NCBI GenBank assembly: GCA_001773295.1
Contig: MEWG01000002.1
Coordinates: 6,724 to 24,512, forward strand
Length of the DNA: 17,789 nt
Source of the DNA: a candidate division WWE3 bacterium RIFOXYD1_FULL_39_9
GTDB taxonomy: Bacteria; Patescibacteriota; WWE3; UBA101185; UBA10185
Direction: 5' to 3'
Under the pieces are notes generated by a model. The model was not told the DNA's origin, did not search any database, and saw only the letters and a list, made by a program, of their open reading frames with translations. Made by a program: the position numbers and the translations under genes. Below, in pieces: positions 1-7,528 of the stretch. Position 1 is the stretch's first letter. Each line of letters opens with the position of its first letter.

Positions 1-1117
1 TTAATGTCAAATAAAATCTTACTAAGTCGTTGCCGTAATCATTAATGATGTCCTGAATTTTCAAAGAGACTCCTCGGCTTTTGGAAAACTGCTTGCCTTC
101 AAAATTAAGAAACATGTTTATGCTGACTAAATCCGGTAAATGTAAGTCGGGGTTAAAAGTCATCAGCTGACCGGGCCAAAAAAGCGCGTGAAATACTAAG
201 TTATCTTTACCCATAAAGTAGTAATGCTTAAGGTTCTCTCCGAACCAGAAGTCTTTCCAATCTTTACCGTTTTGGGTTGACCACAAAACAGAAGCAGAAT
301 AATAGCCGATGACCGCATCAAACCATACATAAATTCTCTTAGAATCGGCATTTTTAATTAATTTATCCTCGGGAATCCTGTCTGTAGGTATTGGTACTCC
401 CCAGTCTAAATCGCGCGTAATCGCTCTAGGTTGGAGACCTTCTTTGAGCCAGCCTTGTGTTTCTTTGTTAACCCAATCTTTCCAATTTGGGCCAGTCAAA
501 TCAACATATTTTTCAAGTTTGTCCTGAAGTTTCTTCCAATCTATAAAATAGTGTTCGGTAGCCTTAATCTCGACTAAATCGCCTGAAAGAGTGCTTCTGG
601 GGTTTATTAACTCTCCGTGAGATATAAGCTTGCCACATGTATCGCATTGATCGCTCCTGGAGTCTTTGAAGCCACAAAAAGGGCACTCCCCGACAACGTA
701 CCTATCAGGTAAGAATCTATTTTCTTTTGGAGAAAAGTATTGATTTGTTGAGTCTATGAAAATGTAACCTTCTTCCAGCATTTTAACAAAGAAATCCTGA
801 GTAATTTTGATGTGGTTTGGATGATTAGTGAGTGTGTAAAGGTCGTAGGTAAGACCTAAAACGTCCTGAAACAATTCCGTGTCTTTCTTATGATATTCTT
901 CAACGATTTCTGCCGGAGATACCTTGCGTTTATCGGCTTCTAAAGTAATGGGTGTCCCAAAACAGTCCGAACCGGAAACCATAAGTACATCGTTGCCAAC
1001 TGCCCTGTTGTATCTTGCACAAATGTCTGCAGGCAACAAATACCCAGCTAAGTGCCCGATATGCAACTCGCCGTTAACATAAGGCCATGCAACTCCGATT
1101 AAAACTTTTTTATGCAT
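1..1117 (-). CDS. metG: Methionyl-tRNA synthetase, C-terminally truncated by the window edge
   Basis: Charges tRNA-Met with methionine in the cytoplasm. Translation from the ATG at 1117 gives 372 residues, still open at base 1. The class I HIGH motif is at residues 19-22 (HIGH, after NGEL), and a zinc knuckle of two Cys pairs lies at C145/C148 and C158/C161. The usual WFDA segment is present. The second signature, normally KMSKS, reads QFSKS at 343-347, preceded by K342 and followed by RG. This order of domains is that of MetRS and not of the related Leu/Ile/Val enzymes. The anticodon-binding domain lies beyond the window. A TATAAT hexamer sits 9 nt before the start and no Shine-Dalgarno is visible, so the mRNA may be nearly leaderless. 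Identification is firm. Confidence 0.96.
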   Translation of the reverse strand, partial: MHKKVLIGVAWPYVNGELHIGHLAGYLLPADICARYNRAVGNDVLMVSGSDCFGTPITLEADKRKVSPAEIVEEYHKKDTELFQDVLGLTYDLYTLTNHPNHIKITQDFFVKMLEEGYIFIDSTNQYFSPKENRFLPDRYVVGECPFCGFKDSRSDQCDTCGKLISHGELINPRSTLSGDLVEIKATEHYFIDWKKLQDKLEKYVDLTGPNWKDWVNKETQGWLKEGLQPRAITRDLDWGVPIPTDRIPEDKLIKNADSKRIYVWFDAVIGYYSASVLWSTQNGKDWKDFWFGENLKHYYFMGKDNLVFHALFWPGQLMTFNPDLHLPDLVSINMFLNFEGKQFSKSRGVSLKIQDIINDYGNDLVRFYLTL

Positions 1118-1126
1118 AACAACGGT

Positions 1127-1132
1127 ATTATA
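1127..1132 (-). promoter_or_regulatory. Candidate -10 box of metG
   Basis: On the minus strand this is a perfect TATAAT, 9 nt upstream of the metG ATG, with no recognisable -35. Transcription would begin about 2 nt before the start codon, giving an almost leaderless message. This is inferred from spacing only. Confidence 0.55.
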
Positions 1133-1168
1133 TAGGAACAGAGCTAAAAGGGGTAGGGGACAGAAACG

Positions 1169-1212
1169 AAAATGCACCACAGTTGGGTTTGTACCAAATA
1201 TGGTGCATTTTT
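1169..1212. terminator. Long stem-loop, possible bidirectional terminator or REP-like element
   Basis: AAAATGCACCA at 1169-1179 and TGGTGCATTTT at 1201-1211 form a perfect 11-bp stem. Allowing one bulged A, the stem extends outward to a CG/CG pair. The 21-nt loop can add a TTGG/CCAA pairing. The stem is flanked by A and T runs on both strands, which fits a bidirectional intrinsic terminator between the DUF1232-like gene and metG. On the plus strand the tetranucleotide GTAG (1153-1156) followed by GGGACAG stands just 5' of the hairpin, which resembles REP elements handled by RAYT/Y1 transposases. The sequence alone does not decide between the two. Confidence 0.5.
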
Positions 1213-1298
1213 CGAGGATATGGATATGTCCAATTCATCTGTGCGCAGCAGCGGCTGCCAAAAATGAACCGGACAGCCTGAGTTGCGCATCTGCGCTG

Positions 1299-1529
1299 TT
1301 AGTGGTTGCCGTTCTTCTGCTTGTTGAAAAGCAGCCACATTGCAAACATCATCACAGCAGCATCATCAATAGGACCGGGTAAGTCCACAGGATTCAGTAC
1401 GTAAAAGATACTGATCCCAAAGATAATAAGCTTCCAGAACCACGGGAGCTTCTGTACCCAGTCTTTTAGTCCCAGGAGTGCGCTTTGGATAGCACTCACG
1501 TCAATTGGGTTATCAGGTTTGTTTGCCAT
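1299..1529 (-). CDS. DUF1232/YkvA-like small membrane protein
   Basis: A 76-residue protein of unknown function. Residues 31-46 and 57-69 are hydrophobic. Between them is a conserved-looking turn, YVLNPVDL followed by PGPIDDAAV (residues 43-59), close to the DUF1232 (YkvA) signature in which NP(I/V)DL and a DD pair flank a membrane-dipping loop. The DUF1232 region usually has a longer loop (DLIPD...G..DD), so this is a shortened variant. The ATG at 1529 has a good ribosome site (GAGAGG, about 5 nt away). A TATAAT promoter with extended TG lies about 50 bp upstream, so the gene seems to be transcribed on its own. The family link is moderately sure; no function is proposed. Confidence 0.7.
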   Translation of the reverse strand: MANKPDNPIDVSAIQSALLGLKDWVQKLPWFWKLIIFGISIFYVLNPVDLPGPIDDAAVMMFAMWLLFNKQKNGNH

Positions 1530-1549
1530 TTTTCCTCTCTTGTATTATT

Positions 1550-1588
1550 CCGTCTTATTTGACGGTTGGTAATGCGGGAATTATATCA
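1550..1588 (-). promoter_or_regulatory. Extended -10 promoter and 5' hairpin of the DUF1232-like gene
   Basis: On the minus strand TATAAT occupies 1585-1580 and is preceded by TGA, giving the extended form TGnTATAAT. No good -35 is seen. The predicted start of the RNA is near 1573. Just inside the transcript, CCGTC (1550-1554) and GACGG (1561-1565) form a 5-bp hairpin with a 6-nt loop, so the message would begin with a small stem-loop before its GAGAGG ribosome site. Confidence 0.6.
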
Positions 1589-1644
1589 CAAAAAATAACA
1601 GAACTTAGTTTCTTAACTTTGAAAATAAAAGGGAGAAATGATTG

Positions 1645-2016
1645 TTATACGGTCTTAATATACTGCTTAACTTCTTCAACAATTTTATCGTTAACAATCT
1701 CTGACTTTACTAAATACCCGGCAGCACCCTTAGCAAACGCGTCTTTGATAACGACATCGCTGCTCAGGTTAGTAAGAATTACAACTGGGATATCTTTAGT
1801 CAGGGGTTCTTGCTTGAGTGTCTCAAGGACACGTAATCCGTCCATTTTGGGCATCATGATGTCTAATAATATGAGGGAGGGTTGCTCTGTTTTGGCTTTC
1901 TCTATTCCTTCTATGCCGTTTTCGCAGGTTACGACAGCAAAACCTTCGTAATTAAAGATTTTTTCGTACATTCTCAAAATCAATACTTCATCTTCTATTA
2001 AAAGTATTTTTTCCAT
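1645..2016 (-). CDS. Single-domain response regulator (CheY-like receiver)
   Basis: A 123-residue protein made only of a receiver domain, with no DNA-binding or enzymatic output domain. The phosphorylation site is visible: acidic pair E8/D9, phospho-acceptor D52 in LLDIMMP, T82 in VVILTN, and K104 in GYLVKS. These match the conserved D-D-T-K set of CheY-type receivers. It is the last gene of the signalling cluster, 47 bp downstream of the PAS-PAS histidine kinase, which is its likely phosphodonor. As in CheY or Spo0F, it probably acts by binding another protein or by passing phosphate on; the partner is not in this window. The domain call is firm, and the pairing is inferred from gene order. 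Confidence 0.93.
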   Translation of the reverse strand: MEKILLIEDEVLILRMYEKIFNYEGFAVVTCENGIEGIEKAKTEQPSLILLDIMMPKMDGLRVLETLKQEPLTKDIPVVILTNLSSDVVIKDAFAKGAAGYLVKSEIVNDKIVEEVKQYIKTV

Positions 2017-2063
2017 ATATTATTCTACTCACAATCTATCTATGTTTTCAACTCTAAACCTTT

Positions 2064-3704
2064 TTAAGGCTTAGCAACAGGCAGTGAAAATACAAAAGTC
2101 GATCCTTCTCCTTCTTGAGACTTTTCAAGATAAATTTTTCCGCCCATCGCTTCAATCATCAATCTTGAAATATATAAACCCAGTCCCGTGCTTTTTGAAG
2201 CATCCCTGGCATAAATACTTGGGTTAGCTTGTTGAAACTTTCTAAATAAAAGATTTTGATTTTGCGGCAAAATTCCCCGACCCGTGTCGGTTACGTAAAC
2301 TTTCATAAAACCGTCCTCACAAACTGATTTTATAGTTGTCCCTCCCTTATCGCTGTAGACGATTGAATTATTAATCAAGTTTAGTAGCACTTCTTTAGTT
2401 CTATTGGCATCGGCAATAACTCTGGGCAGCGATTCGTTTGGTTTTTCATATTTAAGATATAAACCTTTACCGGCGGCGGTGTTTTCCATTTCGAAAATAC
2501 TTTCTTCAATTAACTCCTCCATTGAGAATAATTCTTTTTCAAAAGTAATCTTTCCTTGTTCAAGTCGCGACATGTTCAGGAACTCATTTACCAACTCGAT
2601 AAGTCGGTCACTCGAAGCACCGATGTCGTTTATCATTTCTTCAAACGAAGTGTCTGAAACCTTGCTCATAAAATGTTTCTTGATCAACTCAATATTTCCG
2701 CGAATCGCGGTAAGCGGCGTGCGCAACTCATGAGATGCGATTGAGAAAAACTCATCTTTTGAACGTTCAAGAATCTTCTCTTCCGTAATATCTGTAATAA
2801 GTATGATGTTTCCAATTGTTTTATCGCTTAAAGGACTTAAGAAGATCGGCGCTATGTACAGTTCTAAAAACTTTCTTCCTAAATCGATATCGTTTACAAG
2901 TACTGACTTTTTCTCACGTTTACATTTGTTATAGTGGGACATAAAGTCAGTTGAGCCTTCCATATATCCGGAAATTTCCGAGAGAGTCCACTCAACATGT
3001 CTGACTTTGAAAATGTCATTAAGCAGATTATTTGTTAAAACAATATTTCCGTCTTCATCGGTTACTACAAAACCACTCGGAAAACTGTTAATTGAAGAAA
3101 TAAGTCTGGCTTTTTCCTCATTTAATTCTTTTGTTCTTTCTTCAACTTTAAGCTCTACGTTCTTCTTTTCTTCTTGCAGGGCTTCTTCAAGCTCCTTTGC
3201 ATCTTCCAGAAGATTCAACATGCCTATCTTAGTTTCCTCGAGCACGCTGTTTTGTTTTGCATACATTTCGGCGCGTTCCCTCATAGTTTTTTCATTCAAC
3301 TTCATCAGCAACTCGACCTCGTTTCTTGCAGTTACATCTATTCCAAGGCTTACAGTGTATTCAACTGAATTATTTTGAATTATTGGAACATTGTGCCACT
3401 CGACAATTAACTGGGAGTTATCTTTCTTAACAACTGCATTTTCAGACTTCATGCTGTATTTATTTTCAACAATTGCATTCATTGTCTGAATTACAGTATC
3501 GATTTTGTTAACCGGTACAAACTGTTCAAACCAATTTTTTCCAAGTACATCTTCCTTTGAATATCCGGTTGATTTGTAGAAGTGGGGATTCGCATAAAGT
3601 ATAGTTCCATCGGGCTTAATACAAAGCACGATTAGATACACATTTTCCATGAAGGTACCCATAGAAGCTTTTATAGTGTTTTCATTAAATTCAATGTTAG
3701 GCAT
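2064..3704 (-). CDS. Soluble PAS-PAS sensor histidine kinase
   Basis: A 546-residue histidine kinase without membrane segments. An N-terminal PAS domain spans about 15-130 (PDGTILYANPHF, then ITARNE-like end GIDVTARNE). A charged coiled coil follows at about 130-200, then a second PAS-like domain at about 200-310 (FVVTDEDGNIVLTNN). The dimerisation/phosphotransfer domain has SHELRTPL with H325. The ATPase domain has the N box (NLINNS, 442-447), G1 DTGRGI (473-478), F box FRKF (487-490) and G2 TGLGL (506-510), all intact. The ATG overlaps the end of the upstream CHASE4 sensor by 8 bp and has a GGAG site about 8 nt before it, implying translational coupling. It probably receives its signal from that membrane protein and phosphorylates the downstream lone receiver. 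Signal unknown. Confidence 0.95.
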   Translation of the reverse strand: MPNIEFNENTIKASMGTFMENVYLIVLCIKPDGTILYANPHFYKSTGYSKEDVLGKNWFEQFVPVNKIDTVIQTMNAIVENKYSMKSENAVVKKDNSQLIVEWHNVPIIQNNSVEYTVSLGIDVTARNEVELLMKLNEKTMRERAEMYAKQNSVLEETKIGMLNLLEDAKELEEALQEEKKNVELKVEERTKELNEEKARLISSINSFPSGFVVTDEDGNIVLTNNLLNDIFKVRHVEWTLSEISGYMEGSTDFMSHYNKCKREKKSVLVNDIDLGRKFLELYIAPIFLSPLSDKTIGNIILITDITEEKILERSKDEFFSIASHELRTPLTAIRGNIELIKKHFMSKVSDTSFEEMINDIGASSDRLIELVNEFLNMSRLEQGKITFEKELFSMEELIEESIFEMENTAAGKGLYLKYEKPNESLPRVIADANRTKEVLLNLINNSIVYSDKGGTTIKSVCEDGFMKVYVTDTGRGILPQNQNLLFRKFQQANPSIYARDASKSTGLGLYISRLMIEAMGGKIYLEKSQEGEGSTFVFSLPVAKP

Positions 3705-4935
3705 TATTGTTCTCCGGCTCTCCCAATCTTTGCTGAAGTTCCTTAATTTGCTGCTTAAGTTGGGCCATCCGCACTTCGCGGCCTACCATAAACTGATTCA
3801 TTTTTTCTAATTCTTGAGATTTTTGTACCAACTCTTGAGATTGCTGTGTGAGAGACTCATTTGTTCTTCGTAATCTTCCGGTAGACTCGCGCAGAGTATC
3901 GAGCAACTGATTAATATTCTCGGAAAGGGCCCTAAACTCAGACTGACCTTCTGCGTGTACTCGCAAAGTAAAATCTTTATTATCCTTAATTAGAGCGACT
4001 TCATTTACTATTTTGTCCAGCGGTTTAATTAGTACCAGTTCAATAAAAATTAAGGCCGAAACTAAAATTACAAACGAGATAAGAACTGTTGTCAATAAAA
4101 CGTATCTAATAGCTGTTCTGCCTTGAATATAAATATCTCTAGGGCTGGTTACTTTTAATAAAATGCTCTCAGAGCCAAAAAAATCTGTAATTTTTGTGCG
4201 ACCTACGATTTGTTTGGATTGTTCGGGATCTAAAATTACTTCATTTGTGCCGTATGACGTTCTTGAGTCAGAAATATTTTTAATCGAGAATTCGAGTTTA
4301 GTGGATTCCTTTATACTCAAAAGGTCTTCGCTGTTTACCAAATGGCCCATTAATAGAGCACCGTTTTTTTCACCACTACCGACACTTGGATAAATTGGGT
4401 GAGCGGAAATGTATAAAAATTCGTTATTGTTCGCGACAAGACCTGATTTAGGGATGTCTACAGAAGTTACGATATCTTTATTTAAACTCGAAACTAGCCA
4501 TAAAAACGCCTCAGCTAGTTTGGCTGTTTCTTCTTTACTGAGAATACTGCTTATCTTACTAAAAACTAACTGCCCGTCCTTATCGTAGAAAAGAATCATG
4601 TCTATACCGGAGTTTGTAAAAGTCTCATTAACAAGATTAGTGTTGATAAAATCTTGGTTTAAATCTGAAACAAAGTTAAAACTATCGTCCCAATTAGCCC
4701 AATCTTTGTTCAAAACTACGATAGGTTTAAATCTTTCTGAGATCGAACTATCTGCTCTAGATAAATCCTGCAAGATTTCATTTTTCTCGATGGCGGCAAA
4801 TCGATCTGTAATAAAGATCTCTAGGATGGCATATAGTCCTAAAACTGTAAGAATATTCAAAACAATGATTAGGAGTATAACTTTCTTAGAGATGGGCATT
4901 GTACTAATGATATATTCAGTAATATGGTATTGCAA
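3697..4935 (-). CDS. CHASE4-HAMP membrane sensor protein lacking a kinase domain
   Basis: Numbered from the upstream TTG at 4935, the protein has 412 residues: a membrane segment at about 18-42, an extracytoplasmic CHASE4-type domain at about 50-205 with the marker DWANWDD (78-84), a second membrane segment at about 278-302, a HAMP domain at about 300-352 and a coiled coil to about 405. It then stops, where a normal sensor would continue into PAS or kinase domains. The kinase is encoded by the next gene, overlapping by 8 bp in another frame. The ATG at 4899 (residue 13, MPISKK) is a more natural start, since it puts a basic tip right before the first membrane segment; neither start has a clear ribosome site. 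The CHASE4 ligand is unknown. Confidence 0.88.
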   Translation of the reverse strand: MQYHITEYIISTMPISKKVILLIIVLNILTVLGLYAILEIFITDRFAAIEKNEILQDLSRADSSISERFKPIVVLNKDWANWDDSFNFVSDLNQDFINTNLVNETFTNSGIDMILFYDKDGQLVFSKISSILSKEETAKLAEAFLWLVSSLNKDIVTSVDIPKSGLVANNNEFLYISAHPIYPSVGSGEKNGALLMGHLVNSEDLLSIKESTKLEFSIKNISDSRTSYGTNEVILDPEQSKQIVGRTKITDFFGSESILLKVTSPRDIYIQGRTAIRYVLLTTVLISFVILVSALIFIELVLIKPLDKIVNEVALIKDNKDFTLRVHAEGQSEFRALSENINQLLDTLRESTGRLRRTNESLTQQSQELVQKSQELEKMNQFMVGREVRMAQLKQQIKELQQRLGEPENNNA

Positions 4936-4948
4936 TGAGCGAAGTTAG

Positions 4949-6415
4949 TTAGAGTTTTGAGTTAATTTTTCTGGCCAGCTTATCCATCTCATCGGCCAGC
5001 TCGTCGTCACTTTCCAAGTAAGCTTGTTGAGAGTCTGAGAGCCATTGGTTATTTTTCATTGTTTCTACGGCTTCGGAAATGCCGTCTATTCGTTCATCGA
5101 TTATTTCGTTGATTCTATCTACATCTTTTTTGTTTTCCCGGTAAAACTCCTCGTAATCTTTAAGTTCAGCCCAGTCTTTTCTTATGTCTTTTAGAGATCT
5201 TAGATGGCTATCCCAGGCATCGATAACTTCCTGATCGTATTCTGGCGGCAAATAACCACCAAAGTGCAACACAATTAGCTGAGTGGGACAACCGTTGAGG
5301 TCGCCTTCGTAAATTCCTACACCAATGTCTTCAAAATCAGTCTGCATCAAAAAGTCTTTGGTATCTGGAAACTCAAAGAGATAATCTATCAGCTCCTTCT
5401 CGTTGTAATATCCTTGAATAGGTATTTCTCCCCAGGTAGTATTTGAATAATGCGCGTCATTCATTGCCTGCTTCGTGCTATATTTGCTCGTATCTCCCTC
5501 AAATGAAAAATCGCCGGTCTCGATAATCTTTTTTGCTCTAAAGGTGGCAGAGGTGTTAAGTCTATCTACAACACGCAGCGTTTTCACCTTTTCAGAAACT
5601 CGACTTTCGTTTAACATTTTTACAAACTCGACTGCGTTTAATTTAATTTTTGTGGATTCATTCAGGTCGTTTGCGGTATTACGCCAATTCTTGTCCCAAA
5701 CTCCATGCTGCATCTCTTTGGTCAGCACATAATCTATGTCCATTTCCTGAACAAAACCAAGCTTAAATCTCGAATCATTGCTCTCTTTTCTGTTATCACC
5801 TAAAACAAAATAGCTACCGGCCGGCACTTCAGTCAACTTACATTCGGGCAAAAACTCACCTCCAAAAGTAGAGTGGGGGGCAGCGGTATAAGGTTCTACC
5901 AACGGCTCTCCATTAATGTAAACTAACCCTTCTCTGATCTCAACTTTCTCGCCGGGTAACCCGATTGCCCTTTTAATATAACCAATCTCCTCGCCCTCTT
6001 CCTCTATAATTTCTTTATTAATAAACGAAACAATGTCTCCGCGCTCAATATCGTGGGCAAAATATCTTTTTCCGTTAAAACTCAGGCCATTAGGATAAAC
6101 CAACATCAACGGCTCAGCGACAATTTCCTGGGTCTGCTCATCGTGTGTCAAAGCGACGCCTTTTGGATATGTAGGATACATGGAGCCGGTTCCTGTAACT
6201 TGTACGGTCGCTTTTCTATTGATGATTAATCTATCCACTGCGTAAAAACTCAAATAAATTGAAAAGATCCAAATCGGGATAATTACAGCTAAATCTAGTA
6301 AAACATATAGCGCCTTCTTCAACGGTCTCTTGTCTTTATCAAACAAAGTCTTAAGCAAAAAATAAATTGGGTAGAATAATATATAAAACGGCGTAGTTAT
6401 AAATTCAAATAACAT
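4949..6415 (-). CDS. lepB: Signal peptidase I fused to a CAP-like domain
   Basis: A 488-residue protein, about twice the usual bacterial size. Membrane segments lie at about 5-24 and 35-60. The peptidase part has the nucleophile S78 in GTGSMYPT, the general base K148 in GYIKRAIGLPGE, and box E GDNRKESNDSR (206-216), so it should cleave signal peptides on the outer face of the membrane. From about 258 to 390 a second domain follows: AVEFVKMLNESR, then WGEI near 328-331, DFEDIGVGIY (360-369) and VLHFGGY (382-388). This order resembles CAP/SCP (YkwD-like) domains. The two histidines of the CAP cavity seem lost (FSF where FSH is usual, DTKD where an HR pair is usual), while E330 remains. Residues 391-488 are charged and helical. 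A TAAAAT box lies 9 nt before the ATG. Confidence 0.9.
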   Translation of the reverse strand: MLFEFITTPFYILFYPIYFLLKTLFDKDKRPLKKALYVLLDLAVIIPIWIFSIYLSFYAVDRLIINRKATVQVTGTGSMYPTYPKGVALTHDEQTQEIVAEPLMLVYPNGLSFNGKRYFAHDIERGDIVSFINKEIIEEEGEEIGYIKRAIGLPGEKVEIREGLVYINGEPLVEPYTAAPHSTFGGEFLPECKLTEVPAGSYFVLGDNRKESNDSRFKLGFVQEMDIDYVLTKEMQHGVWDKNWRNTANDLNESTKIKLNAVEFVKMLNESRVSEKVKTLRVVDRLNTSATFRAKKIIETGDFSFEGDTSKYSTKQAMNDAHYSNTTWGEIPIQGYYNEKELIDYLFEFPDTKDFLMQTDFEDIGVGIYEGDLNGCPTQLIVLHFGGYLPPEYDQEVIDAWDSHLRSLKDIRKDWAELKDYEEFYRENKKDVDRINEIIDERIDGISEAVETMKNNQWLSDSQQAYLESDDELADEMDKLARKINSKL

Positions 6416-6424
6416 TACCGGTCT

Positions 6425-6430
6425 ATTTTA
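6425..6430 (-). promoter_or_regulatory. Candidate -10 box of the signal peptidase gene
   Basis: TAAAAT on the minus strand, 9 nt before the ATG at 6415, with no clear -35. An AAGAGG motif exists further upstream, but at about 20 nt it is too far away to be the ribosome site. The spacing suggests a nearly leaderless mRNA. Confidence 0.35.
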
Positions 6431-6476
6431 CCTCTTTTTAATGACTAACCCCACTATAGTAATGTTAAAACTTACA

Positions 6477-6498
6477 TTTTTTACAGATTTGATATAGA
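6477..6498 (+). promoter_or_regulatory. Candidate promoter of the six-cysteine protein gene
   Basis: A TATAGA hexamer at 6493-6498, with a weak -35-like TTACA element about 16 bp upstream, stands 8 nt before the GTG start at 6507. No ribosome site is present. The 90-bp region is shared with the divergent signal peptidase gene and also holds an AATGT/ACATT inverted repeat (near 6462-6479). Confidence 0.4.
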
Positions 6499-6506
6499 AT
6501 TAACAT

Positions 6507-7178
6507 GTGAAGAATCCAAAAATAATAATTATAGGTCTTATAGTACTTTTGTTAATTGGTCTAGGTGCGTTTTTCTACATGCAAAAAACAGCCTCCCCCT
6601 CGAATTCGGATAAAGCAATGCAGGAAAAACCTTCAAATACAGCGGATAGTGAAGATAGTACTATCTCCGGTAATTTATACGATCTCATGGGTACTGGGGA
6701 CAACATGACCTGTACTTTCTCAAGTGAAAAAGACGGAACCTCGATGCAAGGTGTAGTTTACGTTACAGGTAAAAACTCCAGATCCGACATAACTGCCACT
6801 AATACAAAGGGTGAAGTTTTAGAAAATCACGCAATTATAAAAGACGGTTGGATGTATATGTGGTCATCTGATCGAGAAGAGGGCATGAAGCTTTCGGTAA
6901 AAGACAAGATGGAAAATCAAGATACTGCAATAACTGAAAATGAAGAAGCTGCGGCCTCAGTTAATGGCGCCGCTCTTATGGATGAGCTAAATTATGACTG
7001 TAGTAAGTGGAGAGTAGATAACTCCAAGCTAGATGTTCCCACTAATGTGACTTTTGTTGACCTCTCAGAACAATTAAATGATTTGCAGAATAAAATGCAG
7101 TCAGCTTGCGACATGTGTAATACGCAGTCGGATGCCGAAGCTATTGCTCAATGTAAAAAAGCTTTGAACTGCCAATAA
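6507..7178 (+). CDS. Membrane-anchored extracellular protein with six cysteines, family unknown
   Basis: I do not recognise this 223-residue protein. It has a short basic tip and one membrane segment at about 5-25, a Ser/Asp/Glu-rich linker (29-53), then an extracellular globular part. That part includes SGNLYDLMGTGDNMTCTF-like sequence (54-71) and DGWMYMWSSD followed by GMKL (113-129), a layout reminiscent of LolA/DUF4412-like lipid-binding beta sheets, which is only a guess. Cysteines are at 69, 165, 201, 204, 216 and 222, enough for three disulfides; four of them cluster in the C-terminal 23 residues (CDMC...C...C). The start is GTG at 6507, because the overlapping ATG at 6505 runs directly into TGA. 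The YvlD-like gene follows 3 nt after the stop, so the two form an operon. Confidence 0.75.
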   Translation: MKNPKIIIIGLIVLLLIGLGAFFYMQKTASPSNSDKAMQEKPSNTADSEDSTISGNLYDLMGTGDNMTCTFSSEKDGTSMQGVVYVTGKNSRSDITATNTKGEVLENHAIIKDGWMYMWSSDREEGMKLSVKDKMENQDTAITENEEAAASVNGAALMDELNYDCSKWRVDNSKLDVPTNVTFVDLSEQLNDLQNKMQSACDMCNTQSDAEAIAQCKKALNCQ

Positions 7179-7181
7179 AAA

Positions 7182-7517
7182 ATGAAGTTATTGTTTAACT
7201 TAATTCTAAATACTGTCTCTGTCTTGGTTGCAGCGTATATTTTACCCGGTGTTGATGTTGCGTCCTACCTGACCGCGGCCGTTGTGGCGATAGTCCTTGG
7301 AACTCTTAATACCTTTGTTAAACCAATTCTAGTATTTTTAACATTGCCAATAACTTTTATCACACTCGGATTATTTACTTTAGTTATAAATGCAGTTTTA
7401 GTACTGCTTGTGGCCATGTTAGTTCCGGGATTTGTAGTAGTATCGTTCTGGTACGCATTGCTATTCAGTATAGTAGTGTCCTTAATAGGATCTTTCTTGG
7501 GAATGTTCAACAATTAA
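7182..7517 (+). CDS. YvlD / phage-holin-4_2 superfamily membrane protein
   Basis: A 111-residue, almost wholly hydrophobic protein with four predicted membrane helices. It matches the PF04020 family (mycobacterial 4-TMS phage holin superfamily IV, Bacillus YvlD) through LILNTVSVLVAAYILPGV near the N-terminus, the central LGTLNTFVKPILVFLTLPIT, and the repeated PGF-containing second half. Despite the family name, chromosomal members are not known to be phage lysis genes, and no phage genes are near. It starts 3 nt after the stop of the upstream six-cysteine protein with no ribosome site of its own, so translation is probably coupled. It ends 11 bp before the end of the convergent elp3 gene. Confidence 0.88.
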   Translation: MKLLFNLILNTVSVLVAAYILPGVDVASYLTAAVVAIVLGTLNTFVKPILVFLTLPITFITLGLFTLVINAVLVLLVAMLVPGFVVVSFWYALLFSIVVSLIGSFLGMFNN

Positions 7518-7528
7518 CCCGAATTGAT

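Noticed and set aside
1144..1382. Short open frames on both strands over the hairpin region (64 and 60 codons)
   Set aside because: They run through the palindromic stretch and into the DUF1232-like gene, have no ribosome site and no recognisable protein features.
1505..1951. 148-codon plus-strand frame opposite the receiver gene
   Set aside because: The minus-strand receiver has a complete set of catalytic residues, so this is its antisense frame.
3697..3704. Programmed frameshift joining the CHASE4 protein to the histidine kinase
   Set aside because: No slippery heptamer is seen at the overlap, and the kinase has its own ATG with a GGAG site; simple translational coupling explains it.
6505..6510. 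ATG at 6505 as start of the six-cysteine protein
   Set aside because: It is followed directly by TGA. The overlapping GTG at 6507 opens the long frame and gives a proper basic tip before the membrane segment.
7182..7517. Holin of a prophage
   Set aside because: The holin-4_2 family includes ordinary chromosomal YvlD-like proteins, and no phage genes surround it.
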